From Rossellomorea vietnamensis (GTDB lineage: Bacteria > Bacillota > Bacilli > Bacillales > Bacillaceae_B), in NCBI RefSeq assembly GCF_008180415.1, contig NZ_VTEI01000007.1, positions 221,810 through 285,809 on the forward strand: a stretch of DNA of 64,000 nt, written 5' to 3'. A program made the position numbers and the translations under genes. The notes beneath the pieces were generated by a model, which saw nothing but the letters and a program-made list of their open reading frames with translations, had not been told where the DNA came from and searched no databases. Shown one piece after another: positions 19,733-29,200 of the stretch. The first letter of the stretch is position 1. Every line of letters starts with the position of its first letter.

Positions 19733-20068
19733 TGGACACACCACCGCTCTTGAAAACAATCTATGTAATACTTTTTCTTTTGTTCAGTATTCGTATATTC
19801 AATTCAGACGTATAAGACTTATATAAAAAATACCATAATTTTCAGACATATTGTACAATTATTTGTGAATTTTGTAGAATATTAAGGGAATTTGGGTTGT
19901 TTTATCTTTTCAATTGGAGGCTTTTGGGATCTTTAATAGAGGGTGGATAACTTTATACTATCTGCTGGTCAGTACACTCTTTTAGCTTACTGCCGCAGAG
20001 TCGGTGTGTTTTCAGATAAGTTCGAGGCTGTACTCGTTTTCATTGTAATGTATTTCCATATTCATGCA
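19733..20068. other. gene-free stretch
   Basis: AT-rich sequence upstream of the FIST-EAL gene. I see no reading frame, hairpin or convincing promoter box in it. The promoter of the FIST-EAL gene must lie here. Confidence 0.4.
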
Positions 20069-20095
20069 CAAAAAAGCTGCTCCCTTTAGAGCAGC
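20069..20095 (-). terminator. terminator of yisL
   Basis: GCTGCTC/GAGCAGC arms with a short loop (20076-20095). On the minus strand the T-run TTTTTTTG follows. Confidence 0.85.
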
Positions 20096-20106
20096 CTTTG
20101 CAGTAT

Positions 20107-20478
20107 TTAGGCCAGAGACCAAAGTCCCAATGGCAGCCAGACACCAAGGTAAAGTGTCACTACCAGGGCAATAATCAATTGAGCCCAAAAAATACCTGTT
20201 TTTTTGCCTTTATTAGTCCGGACTAAGATCATTTCAAACATGGCAATGACCCACAATCCTCCCAATAACTTCAGACCGTACTGCATCGGAAAGACTCCTT
20301 GATGTTTCCAGAACAGAAGAGCTCCTGTCAGGATGATCAATAGATAAAACAGTCTCAATGTCATATGAACAATTTTCATCGCTTTCTTTTTGCCGCTGTT
20401 ATGTAGGTACAGTGCTGCAAAGAACAAAATAATCCCGATCACCCATGTTGCAATATGGGCATGAGTATTATCAAACAT
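20107..20478 (-). CDS. yisL: UPF0344 membrane protein YisL
   Basis: 123 aa, four hydrophobic helices, HAHIATWVIG at the N terminus and a basic loop GKKKAMKIVHM between helices 1 and 2. It closely resembles B. subtilis YisL, a small integral membrane protein of unknown function. The ATG at 20478 was chosen because AAGGAGG lies 8 nt upstream; two earlier ATGs overlap or precede the ribosome site. It follows yisK, as in B. subtilis. Confidence 0.85.
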   Translation of the reverse strand: MFDNTHAHIATWVIGIILFFAALYLHNSGKKKAMKIVHMTLRLFYLLIILTGALLFWKHQGVFPMQYGLKLLGGLWVIAMFEMILVRTNKGKKTGIFWAQLIIALVVTLYLGVWLPLGLWSLA

Positions 20479-20576
20479 GTACATTTCCTCCTTGAACAAC
20501 TAATATCCTCATTATCTTACCATACCTCTCTTCATCTGCACGAATAATACCTGCTTATGACAAGAAATTGTAACTT

Positions 20577-21485
20577 CTATTGAATGGTATTGGTAAGCGT
20601 TCCAATCCTGTCTATGGAAATTTCAACTTTATCACCGGATTTTAAGAACCTTGGAGGTGTGAAACCTTTCCCTACCCCTGAAGGAGTACCTGTTGCAATG
20701 ATATCCCCTGGTTCAAGCGTCATGCCTGCTGACAGTTCTTCAATAATTTTTCCTATTGGGAAAATCATATCACTTACTGGTGCCTCCTGACAAACTTCCC
20801 CATTCACCCGGGTTGTAATGGTGAGAGATTCGGGATTCTCAATTTCATCTGCCGTTACGATATAAGGACCGATTGGGCAAGTCGTATCAAGGCTCTTGCC
20901 CAGGAAAAACTGCTTATGCTTTTTTTGAAGGTCTCTGGCCGTGATGTCATTGAGTATCGTATAACCAAAAATATGGTGACAGGCTTCTTTTTCCGAAATA
21001 TTTATCCCTTTGTTACCGATAATGACCGCGAGTTCTCCTTCGTAATCAAGCTGTGAAGTTAGAGAATTATGGGATTGAATAGCCGTCATGCTGCCAGTCA
21101 CCGATGTTGGTGCCTTTGTGAATATCATGATATGCTCCGGGATGTCCGCCTCGCTTCCCATTTCAATCGCATGTTCACGGTAATTCTTGCCTACACACAT
21201 GATATTTTTAACTGGTCTCGGTATCGGCGGGAGCAGAGTCACATCTCTCCAAGGAAATACAAGTGAGACTGTATCCTCGAGTGACTCTCCGAATCTTACC
21301 AATTCCTTCAGGCGGCTCATATGCGTCTCTTCTTCTTCTTGAATAAGCTGAAGCAGTGAGTCAGGAAGCACTCCCTTCCCATCAAAACTTCTTTCCAAGG
21401 CAGCCAGATTCCAAATCGCCTCTCCTACTTCCTTTACAGCACCGTATCTTTCTTCCTTCCCTGCTTTGAATGATACCAGTTTCAT
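20577..21485 (-). CDS. yisK: fumarylacetoacetate-hydrolase family protein YisK
   Basis: 302 aa. An N-terminal domain (about 1-90) is followed by the FAH catalytic fold with metal ligands in DYEGELAVIIG and NDITARDLQ. B. subtilis YisK is an oxaloacetate decarboxylase that also associates with the actin-like protein Mbl and affects cell shape. Length and neighbours (yisL) match. The ligand residues are intact, so catalysis is expected. A MITE-like element lies immediately upstream, at 21514-21692. Confidence 0.88.
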   Translation of the reverse strand: MKLVSFKAGKEERYGAVKEVGEAIWNLAALERSFDGKGVLPDSLLQLIQEEEETHMSRLKELVRFGESLEDTVSLVFPWRDVTLLPPIPRPVKNIMCVGKNYREHAIEMGSEADIPEHIMIFTKAPTSVTGSMTAIQSHNSLTSQLDYEGELAVIIGNKGINISEKEACHHIFGYTILNDITARDLQKKHKQFFLGKSLDTTCPIGPYIVTADEIENPESLTITTRVNGEVCQEAPVSDMIFPIGKIIEELSAGMTLEPGDIIATGTPSGVGKGFTPPRFLKSGDKVEISIDRIGTLTNTIQ

Positions 21486-21506
21486 GATTCACCCTGCCTT
21501 TATCTC

Positions 21507-21700
21507 TTTATTTGGCTCTTTTCATAAACTTTGTTGCTATTTGATACAATTTTACAAAGATACATCGGAATATCCTCGTTAGTAAGAGAACGAGAGCTGC
21601 TCTTTATGATTAGAGAGTTATACCTAAGTATCCAGGGGAAAAATCTGTATCTTGGTATTTTACCGAAAGCAGCAAGTTATGCGAAAACATCCTTTTATTT
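21507..21700. mobile_element. complete short MITE-like element with 7-bp direct repeats
   Basis: About 179 bp (21514-21692). The left end GGCTCTTTTCATAAACTTTG and the reverse complement of the right end, GGATGTTTTCGCATAACTTG, form imperfect terminal inverted repeats. TTTATTT flanks it on both sides (21507-21513 and 21694-21700). There is no coding capacity. The right flank contains the stop codon of the DUF418 gene. Confidence 0.75.
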
Positions 21701-22876
21701 AGATGTTTCCGCTCCCTCTTTTTTATAAGTAAGGACTCTCCAAAGCTTTTCCATGGGTCCTTGGCGGAACTTGGACAACCATAATTCTGACAGAATCACT
21801 CCAATCAGGAAAATCGCTGCCGCCAGCCATGTTCCGGTTACCAAGGTCACTTCTCCATATAACCCCAAACCATAATTATAGAAAATCAATGTTCCGATGA
21901 TTGACTGTGCCAGATAGTTCGTCAGTGACATTCTTCCTGCAGCTGCCAATGGCTTAAGAACGGTTGAAATTTTTCGGTTAATCAATAATAAAGCCAACAG
22001 TATCGCATATGATACTGATAAGAATGGAGCTCCCAGCATATCTTGAATATAGGCAGAAGCAATGTTGGCATGAGTAGTAAACGGCAATGATTTCAGGATC
22101 AATCCTGCAGAAGCGAAAACGGCCAGCATTACTATCCAGAATTTTTTATGTTCAGGAATCCGTTCCAGCACTTTCAGCTTGCCGGCACCTGCTCCAACCA
22201 TGAGCATTGGAAGAATCGAAAGCATCAAGAAAATAATATTTCCAGGACCATTTACATTGTACCAATCTTCAAATCTCTGAAGAAAGATTTCTTTGAAGCT
22301 TCCACTGCTGTATGCTTCCAATGAATTCGTGATATTTGTTAAATCGGAATAAAAAGCAGTACCTGCCGGATCGGTAACACTAACGAGCAGAAGCAGGATA
22401 CTGAAAAACATTTGTGGAAGCAAAAATAACAATGCGCCAGTCCACAGCAATGCTTTTCCGGACATTTTCATAAAAGCAAGTAATATCAGGCCAAATAATG
22501 CATAGTTGATCAGAATATCACCAGACCAAATCAGGAAGGCATGGACACAGCCTATGAGCAAAAGTACGAGAAGCCGCCTTACAGCAAGGGGGTAAAAGTT
22601 TACTCCTTTCTCTAGTGACCTTTCCTGCTGCATGGCCAATCCATATCCAAACAGCATAGCAAACAGAGGATAGAAGCTGGATTGAACCAAAATATCTATC
22701 CACGGGAACAGCTGCTGGTCAGCCGGCGAACTCCACCACGAATAGTGGTCCACATACAAAAATGGCGAATGAAAAGAGATCATATTAATGATGAATATTC
22801 CGAGCAGCGAAAAGCCTCTTATCACATCAAGTGAAAGCAGCCTTTCCTGTTTATTGACTGGTTGAAGTACCTGCAT
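21695..22876 (-). CDS. DUF418 family membrane protein
   Basis: 393 aa with about ten membrane helices. The N-terminal SLDVIRGFSLLGIFIINM segment is typical of the DUF418/YeiB acyltransferase-like family. The C-terminal half, with GRMSLTNYLAQSIIG, is the DUF418 region. The physiological role is unknown; related proteins may modify cell-surface molecules. The stop codon lies 3 nt from a MITE insertion. It is divergent to the gerP operon. Confidence 0.88.
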   Translation of the reverse strand: MQVLQPVNKQERLLSLDVIRGFSLLGIFIINMISFHSPFLYVDHYSWWSSPADQQLFPWIDILVQSSFYPLFAMLFGYGLAMQQERSLEKGVNFYPLAVRRLLVLLLIGCVHAFLIWSGDILINYALFGLILLAFMKMSGKALLWTGALLFLLPQMFFSILLLLVSVTDPAGTAFYSDLTNITNSLEAYSSGSFKEIFLQRFEDWYNVNGPGNIIFLMLSILPMLMVGAGAGKLKVLERIPEHKKFWIVMLAVFASAGLILKSLPFTTHANIASAYIQDMLGAPFLSVSYAILLALLLINRKISTVLKPLAAAGRMSLTNYLAQSIIGTLIFYNYGLGLYGEVTLVTGTWLAAAIFLIGVILSELWLSKFRQGPMEKLWRVLTYKKEGAETSK

Positions 22877-22944
22877 GTTTCTGTCTCCTTCTCTAACGAG
22901 TATATCCTCTATTGTAACTCGTTTAGCGCTTTTAGGCGATTATC

Positions 22945-22971
22945 ACATCCACCGTCCGCTGTCATAAGATA
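22945..22971 (+). promoter_or_regulatory. SigK-type promoter of the gerP operon
   Basis: AC at 22945-22946, a 16-nt spacer, then CATAAGATA at 22963-22971, an exact match to the SigK -10 consensus CATANNNTA. Expression late in the mother cell fits spore-coat proteins. Confidence 0.65.
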
Positions 22972-23005
22972 ATCTAACTAACTCAGCAGAAAAGGTGTGA
23001 ACAGT

Positions 23006-23227
23006 ATGCCGGCTTTTGTAGGAGCTGTTCAAGTTATCAGCGTGGGATCGAGCGGGGTCTTTCATATCGGTGACGTCTTTCAAATCAGACCGGTTTCTTC
23101 CGCAAAAACATTTGCAGGAGCGGGTTCGTTCATTACCGGAGATGGGATTTCTGTTTACAATGAAAACTCTGTTACCTACACAATTGATGATGATACGCTT
23201 GACCAGGGAATAAATTTTACATTGTGA
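23006..23227 (+). CDS. gerPA: spore germination protein GerPA
   Basis: 73 aa, the size of B. subtilis GerPA, with the signature VGSSGVFHIGDVFQIRPVSS and AGAGSF. GerP proteins let germinants pass the spore coat to reach the inner-membrane receptors. It is the first gene of a six-gene operon in the canonical order. The ATG at 23006 follows AAAGGTG; an earlier in-frame ATG lies inside the ribosome site. Confidence 0.93.
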   Translation: MPAFVGAVQVISVGSSGVFHIGDVFQIRPVSSAKTFAGAGSFITGDGISVYNENSVTYTIDDDTLDQGINFTL

Positions 23228-23244
23228 TTGTGAGGGTGATCAAG

Positions 23245-23466
23245 ATGAAACTCTATGTCCAGCAGTCCATCCATATACACATGATTAAAATCGGGGGAAT
23301 GTCCAACTCCTCCGTATTCCAGATTGGCACCTCAGGACAAATCCTCCCTACTTCTTACCTTTATAATACAGGCGGGTTTGAGGAACCAGCACCTGAACCG
23401 GAAAAGAACGGCCCAGCACCAGAGGGGAACGATGTATTGGTTCCTTTGACTGCTCCAGGAATATAG
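23245..23466 (+). CDS. gerPB: spore germination protein GerPB
   Basis: 73 aa. The middle SNSSVFQIGTSGQI and YLYNTGGF are typical GerPB, and a proline/glutamate-rich tail ends in PLTAPG. The start at 23245 follows GAGGGTGATC. It begins 17 nt after gerPA in the same operon. Confidence 0.92.
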   Translation: MKLYVQQSIHIHMIKIGGMSNSSVFQIGTSGQILPTSYLYNTGGFEEPAPEPEKNGPAPEGNDVLVPLTAPGI

Positions 23467-23493
23467 AATTTTAAAAGAAAGCGGTGACTACCA

Positions 23494-24132
23494 TTGCAGC
23501 AGTATTATACTTACCAACAACTCTATCAATTTATAACTGAGCAAAACAAACGAGTAAGCAACCTTGAGACACTCATCCAAGAGCTGCAGCAGGAAGTCTC
23601 TGCTCTAAAAGAAAAACCATCCATCAATGTAGAAAGTATTGAATATCGATTTGACCAGCTCAAGGTTGAAACCCTGGAAGGGACGCTCAATATCGGCTTG
23701 AACCCCAGTGATTTGGAAAAAATTGAGGACTTCGCTGTTGAAGGGCAGCCTGCAGGCCCCACTCCCCCTGTCAAGCAAGTTGACATGGAAGATATGCAAA
23801 AGTCCCTCATGCCAAGGGTAAATGATTATATTCAGAAAGAAGTCCCAGGAATCATCAGTGACACCGAACTTCAATTAGGCATATCACTGGATGAATCTTA
23901 TTATGAATTGATTAAAGAAGATATAAAGAAGCAAATGCCGCAAAGAATTCAATTTTACCTTCAATCCATGCCTGTATATCAGGAAAGGCAGCAAGGAGAA
24001 CCAGCTTGGGAAGAGAAGATTTTCACCAAGGTAAAAAGTGATATCGTGAATGCCATTCATGCCTTCATGTCCAATCTTCCCCCCAATATGAAAGGAGATG
24101 TTGAAAATGAACCTTCAAGTGATCAATCGTGA
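23494..24132 (+). CDS. gerPC: spore germination protein GerPC
   Basis: 212 aa, the largest GerP protein. A coiled-coil N terminus (about 15-50) is followed by a conserved SIEYRFDQLKVETLEGTLNIG region typical of GerPC. A TTG start is used, with GCGGTGA just upstream. The 3' end overlaps gerPD by 26 nt. Confidence 0.92.
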   Translation: MQQYYTYQQLYQFITEQNKRVSNLETLIQELQQEVSALKEKPSINVESIEYRFDQLKVETLEGTLNIGLNPSDLEKIEDFAVEGQPAGPTPPVKQVDMEDMQKSLMPRVNDYIQKEVPGIISDTELQLGISLDESYYELIKEDIKKQMPQRIQFYLQSMPVYQERQQGEPAWEEKIFTKVKSDIVNAIHAFMSNLPPNMKGDVENEPSSDQS

Positions 24133-24286
24133 ATTATGCGTGAATACCCTCAATATTGAGGCAGTGGCAAGTTCTTCCCTGCTATTGATTGGAGACGCCA
24201 ATATCATACAGCTTGCCTCCACCTTCGACACTCCCGCTGAGTCACTCATTATTGGACCATTTGTTCCTTTGACTCCGAAAGGGTGA
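24107..24286 (+). CDS. gerPD: spore germination protein GerPD
   Basis: 59 aa, with VINRELCVNTL, SSSLLLIGDAN and a DTPAESLIIGPFVPL tail as in GerPD. The ATG at 24107 lies inside the end of gerPC and has GGAGATG upstream, so translation is coupled. Confidence 0.92.
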   Translation: MNLQVINRELCVNTLNIEAVASSSLLLIGDANIIQLASTFDTPAESLIIGPFVPLTPKG

Positions 24287-24292
24287 TTGTAA

Positions 24293-24673
24293 ATGGGCAA
24301 TAGATATTCCATTGTAAAAGAGTTTAAAATTCGGACTCTCTCTTTCAGTTCTGTCCTTCAGATCGGAGACTCTAAAGAGATCACCTCCTTTCAAAAGGCA
24401 TTAGCCGTTCAAAGGGAAAGAGAGTTATTCTTTTCCAGCGAGGGGGATTTCAGCCAGTATCCCATATACAGTGAGCCTATTCCTTTTACGCTGCCCCCCC
24501 CTCCAGTTGCTTTCACAAAACTAGACGAGTGCCCGATAAAAGTGAACAACATCGATATTATCGGTTCTTCCTTTTCATCTGTCCTCCATATTGGCCAGAC
24601 GGAAAATGTATTTATGGAGGCAAGGGTCAAGAATATCCGGCAGCTCAAGCCTCGTGGAAATGATGAAGTATGA
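24293..24673 (+). CDS. gerPE: spore germination protein GerPE
   Basis: 126 aa. Two SSVLxIG motifs (FSSVLQIGDS near residue 20 and FSSVLHIGQT near 100) flank a central proline stretch, matching GerPE. It starts 6 nt after gerPD, with GGGTGA upstream. Confidence 0.92.
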   Translation: MGNRYSIVKEFKIRTLSFSSVLQIGDSKEITSFQKALAVQRERELFFSSEGDFSQYPIYSEPIPFTLPPPPVAFTKLDECPIKVNNIDIIGSSFSSVLHIGQTENVFMEARVKNIRQLKPRGNDEV

Positions 24674-24701
24674 ACAAATGCCCTGTTTTTTTCATAAAGT
24701 A
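24674..24701 (+). promoter_or_regulatory. second SigK-type promoter, in front of gerPF
   Basis: AC at 24674-24675, a 17-nt spacer, then CATAAAGTA at 24693-24701, again an exact CATANNNTA. It lies in the 66-nt gap between gerPE and gerPF, the only large gap inside the operon. Confidence 0.5.
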
Positions 24702-24739
24702 AAATTATAAGCCAATTTGACGATAAAGGGTGTATTCTT

Positions 24740-24958
24740 ATGCCGGCTATTATAGGACCTGTCCAAATTCTCAGTGTAGGCGGAGGGAATGTCCAGTTCG
24801 GGGATGCAGGAATTATTTCTCCAAAATCCAGCCAAAAAACAACAGCGGGCTCCGGCGGTTTCAATACAGGGCCTTTCCAGCTTACGTATAACGTGTTCAG
24901 TGCGAATACGACCTTTGATTGCAATGTAATCGACCAGCCGATTACCGGGAATAACTAA
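24740..24958 (+). CDS. gerPF: spore germination protein GerPF
   Basis: 72 aa with MPAIIGPVQILSVGGGNVQFGD, the GerPF signature related to GerPA. It is the last gene of the gerP cluster, 66 nt after gerPE and preceded by its own SigK-like box. AAAGGGTG is the ribosome site. Confidence 0.93.
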   Translation: MPAIIGPVQILSVGGGNVQFGDAGIISPKSSQKTTAGSGGFNTGPFQLTYNVFSANTTFDCNVIDQPITGNN

Positions 24959-24990
24959 GGGAAGGCAGATTGGTTGATCATCGCCTTCCC
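24959..24990 (+). terminator. gerP operon terminator
   Basis: GGGAAGGC / GCCTTCCC arms followed by TTTCGTTTTC. The right arm overlaps the last codons of the convergent hlpB gene. Confidence 0.8.
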
Positions 24991-25286
24991 TTTCGTTTTC
25001 TTTCATTTGATTTCCTTGATCTGACCAGCTTGGTGGACGGCTGTTTTCTAATCCATTTTACGAATTTCGCTATCCTTTCATCTTTCTGGAGACTTTCGAT
25101 GGTCGATAACCTTGCAGCCAATTCTTCGTTCGTATAAAGCGAATGAATTTGTTTATGGCAGGCTCTGCAAAGTTGAGCAGTCGGCAGGAACGTTCCTCCC
25201 TCTTCCTTCGGGGTGAGATGGTGCCTGGTTGTCTCAACTTCTTCTCTCATACATAATTCACAGGTCCCAATCAAATTCTTTACCAT
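24978..25286 (-). CDS. hlpB: HNH-type zinc protein HlpB (YisB)
   Basis: 102 aa. Two CxxC knuckles (CELC near residue 9, CRAC near 40) surround RHHLTPKEEGG and end in HKQIH, an HNH nuclease core; a basic tail follows. Its position beside gerPF and near addA matches B. subtilis hlpB (yisB), reported to support AddAB-dependent recombination. The ATG at 25286 has GGAGG 8 nt upstream; a GTG nine bases earlier abuts the ribosome site. Confidence 0.85.
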   Translation of the reverse strand: MVKNLIGTCELCMREEVETTRHHLTPKEEGGTFLPTAQLCRACHKQIHSLYTNEELAARLSTIESLQKDERIAKFVKWIRKQPSTKLVRSRKSNERKRKGRR

Positions 25287-26222
25287 CCTTTCCACCTCCT
25301 GCCTTTTATTTGATGGTAGTCTTTCGGAATTTCAGAAAGACTGGGGTATCAGCAGACCTGCGGGTTTGTTGGCTGTTTAATGATATTGACCTTTGTTATG
25401 GGCCAGACTGAATACTGCTTTCTCTCTGTTTTCGTGTGCCTCGCTAACGTCGAACAACCCCCATCTCTGCCCGCTCGTAATCAAGTTATATTTACCCTTC
25501 CTTAAGCTTAAACATACATTTGGTTCCATTGCTGTATAACATGCTGTCTTTCTCCACACTAAAAATGCTCCGGTGAAAATATGAGGCCACTGAAAAAAGA
25601 CCAGCAGAGACTTATAATTGTAGAATCGTGCCTTTTCCGCTTCAGGTGTTAGCCCCCGGCTCCACTGGGCTGGCGCCTGTTTTAGCCGGTCTTTTAGCTA
25701 AAGCTGCCTGTCATTTCCATGATTACGTACCCAGCGGTAAAAAATAAGGGAACTTTTTTCCCTTAATCGCAGATGCATACTTATTTAGGGGGTAAATAGC
25801 GGAAGTTTTTTCCTTTATATGATAAAAAAGCACCTTTTTTAAGTATATTAAGCTAAATAAGGGAAATTTTTCCCCTATTTCACATTTTTACAGTGTTTGT
25901 TAGTAAATAAGGGAACATTTCTCCTCTATTTTTATCAAAATAGTGAACCACCTTGCTCCGTGCCACCGGGCACTGCGTTAAATTAGCATCTTTCCAACCA
26001 CTAGTTGAGAAAGTACACCGACAGCCAAATTTCCCAAAAAACATCTAAGGGTTCTAAAGCTAATGAAGCAAAGAGAGCGACAAACACATTGCTTTCAAAG
26101 AAAAAAGTCAACTTTTCCTCTTATTTAAGGAAGGAAAGTTGACTTTTTCTTTGTTAATAACAAGTGGATTTTAAAATTCGGCAGATCTTGAGTACCCCCA
26201 AAATCCCCCGGAGCTTTCGCAT
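25287..26222. other. 936-bp gene-free region where sbcD-sbcC sits in B. subtilis
   Basis: No credible gene. It contains an imperfect CAGGTGTTAGCCC / GGGCTGGCGCCTG hairpin near 25645-25690 that resembles a type I/II repeat remnant. Four AAATAAGGGAA-type hairpins follow at 25743-25931. In B. subtilis sbcD and sbcC lie between addA and hlpB; neither is present here and no remnant is recognisable. Confidence 0.6.
25743..25931. repeat. four related AT-rich hairpins
   Basis: Units at 25743-25767, 25793-25819, 25855-25880 and 25904-25931 share AAATA(A/G)(G/C)GGAA, a short T-rich loop, TCC and TTATTT/CTATTT. The best copy pairs AAGGGAA with TTCCCTT. Spacing is irregular, so this is not a strict tandem repeat. 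Confidence 0.55.
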
Positions 26223-29200
26223 CTATTCTTTTTCCACATTCAATACATGGCTGCCGTCAAAGAAATAAAGATACCGTTCATTGATTGTTTCCTTCCAGAT
26301 CCGTTCAACGGCTTTGGTATACAATCCTACCTGCACAAGATAACGATCAAGCAGAATCGGTCTTGCTTCCTCAAAGCCGCCTTTGTAACGGTCTTCTATG
26401 CCATCAGTCTTGTAATCCATGAGGACAAGGCCATTTTCGTCCCGGAAAATCAGGTCGATTATTCCCTGGACAAGAACTGTTTCCGAATCTTTTGCAGAAG
26501 CCGCCGCATCAATTTCCTGGACAGGTACAGCCATACTGAAAGGAACCTCCCGGTGAATTTCCTCAGCTCTCAATACTCTCTGCCCCATATCGCTTTTGAA
26601 GAATCCAAGGATGTTCTGCTGGTCAATGGCTTCGGCCTGTTCATCTGTCAGCAGTTCCTTCCGCTTCAGGTCTTCAAGGAGCAAACCCAGCGACTGCTCG
26701 TCCGGCATTTCAGAAAAAGAAATATGCTGCATGACCATATGCATGGCTGTCCCGATTTCAGCCGGGGTCAGCTCTTTCTCTTGAAGGAATTTAGGCCGCC
26801 TGAAGACCGGCTTCTGGATTTTCCTTACCATCCTGTCACTGCTGGCTTCGTCAGAAATCTCAAACATCCTTTTGATTTCCGAAACGGATTGCTTTGAAGG
26901 GAGTACTGCTGCTTCGGGAAATGGATAACGCCATGACAACGCTTCAACGACCTCCTCTTTATCAGGAGATTCCTGCTCAACCGGAAGTCCTTCTTTGACC
27001 TTTTCCAGCCATTCCGTCTCCTTGGCATCTTCTTCTCCATCTAAAATCAGGAACTGAGATTTCGGAATGACGTCAAGCTTCCAGCAAGACGGATGCTCAC
27101 CGATTTCTGGATGAAGAGGACGGGATGCAGCACCACTCTCACTTAAGAGTGAGCAGTCCCTGTGTCTGACAAGGGCCGGTCCCACCCAATCCATGAAACT
27201 CAAGGCTTTGGCCCGTTCAAAGTCCGGAAGCAGCCATCCCTGATGATGCGCGGCTGCATTCCATTGTTTGATTGACTTTTCCGCATCTTTTACAGTGCCT
27301 ATAAGGTATAGTTTTTCTTTCGCACGGGTAAGGGCGACATACAGCACCCTCATTTCTTCTGCTATTGTCTCAAGCCTCTTCTTTCTTTTAAAAGCCAGCT
27401 GAGGCAATGAGGGATAACTGATCCTATTATCCGGGTCAAGGTACTTCGAAGCAAAACCATATTCCTTATCAAGCAGATAGGGCTGGTTCAGGTCCATTAA
27501 ATTGAACTGCCTTGATAGTCCAGCCACAAATACGATTGGAAATTCAAGCCCTTTACTGGAGTGGATGGTCATCATTCTCACCACATCTTCCTGTTCACTC
27601 AGGGCTCTTGCTGCTCCTAAATCATCTCCCCGTTCGCGCATACGGTCTATGAAGCGCAGAAAACGGAATAATCCCCGAAAAGAGGTTTCTTCATATTGGC
27701 GTGCTCTGTCATAGAGGGCTCTTAAATTGGCCTGCCTCTGCTTGCCCCCAGGCATCCCGCCGGCGAAATCATAAAACCTCGTATCGCGGTACAGCTGCCA
27801 AACTAATTCTGCCAGTGACCCCTGGCGCGCTTTGGTTCTCCAGACAGTCAAGCTGGAAAGAAACCTGCTTATCTTTTCATGCACTTCTTCATCATATTGA
27901 TCCGGTTTTTTACGGATATATTTTTGGACCGCTTCATAATACGTACCTGATTTAGAGTGGATACGGACCTCGGCAAGTCCCTCTTCATCAATCCCGACTA
28001 TCGGTGACCTCAATACCGAAACAAGCGGGATATCCTGATAGGGGTTATCGATCACTTTCAACAAAGACAGCATGATGGCAACTTCTGTCGCTTCGAAGTA
28101 GCCAGTTGAAAGATTGGCATAGATTGGAATGCCCTGTTTCTTGAACTCTTCCATTATTTCAGGAGCCCAAGGCATCGAGCGGAGAAGGATGACAATATCC
28201 TTGTATTGCAGCGGACGGTGGCGGCCTGCCTTCGGATCGTATATCTCTTTGCCTCCGCCTATCAACTCTTTGATTTTGAGTGCCATATACCTTGCCTCGA
28301 CCACTGATTTTTCCAGGTCCGCTTCATCATAAACCAAGCCTTCCATTTCAGGAGTATCAACAGTTTGGCTGACACCTCCATCAGACTGGTCTATGACCGC
28401 CACTTCAATGGGATATTTTTCATCTTCAGGATAGGCCGCTCCCTTCACGAGCAAAGCCTCATGATCATAATCAATATCCCCGACATTCACACCCATAATC
28501 TGTTTGAATAAAAAGTTCGTTCCATCAAGGACTTCCATCCTGCTGCGGAAGTTCCTGGATAAGTCGATTTTCATTCCTGTCTCTCCGCCTGAAGGGGTGA
28601 ATCGGTTATACTTTCCTAAAAACAGATTCGGCTCTGCCAGGCGGAATCGGTAAATCGACTGTTTAACGTCTCCTACCATAAACAAGTTCCCTGCTGACTC
28701 CTGGTCAGACGTTACCAGCCCCAGGATGGATTCCTGCACAAGGTTGGTATCCTGATACTCATCCACTAGCACTTCTTTAAACTGTTTCCTGTACTGGAGG
28801 GCTGCAAAGGATGGCTTCAATCCTTCAACTCCCCCATTTTCCGTCAGGATTTCCAGACAGAAGTGTTCAAGATCCGCAAAATCGACGACTCCCTTTTCAT
28901 TTTTTAATGAATGGAATTTTTGACTGAAGCCTCTTACAGCTTCGACGAGGGATTGAACGACTGCCCTCATTTTTTTCATATCCCTCAAGTAGGTTCCAGG
29001 TTTACGGGAAAAGAAATCCTCCGCTATCTTCTCAATCATTTTCTTGCCTTTATCCCTTAGAACCTTTGCTTCTTCCACTAGGTCAGGATCATATTCTTCA
29101 CCTTTACAAGGCTTCAATCTTGAAAATTTAATAGATTGAAACACGGCATGCCCCTCGGTCCATGACTGTTGAAAAGAAGAACTGATTCGTTCAGTCAGGG

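Noticed and set aside
25377..25559. 60-aa minus-strand frame between addA and hlpB
   Set aside because: No ribosome site and no recognisable family; it sits in repeat-rich noncoding DNA. I could not rule it out fully.
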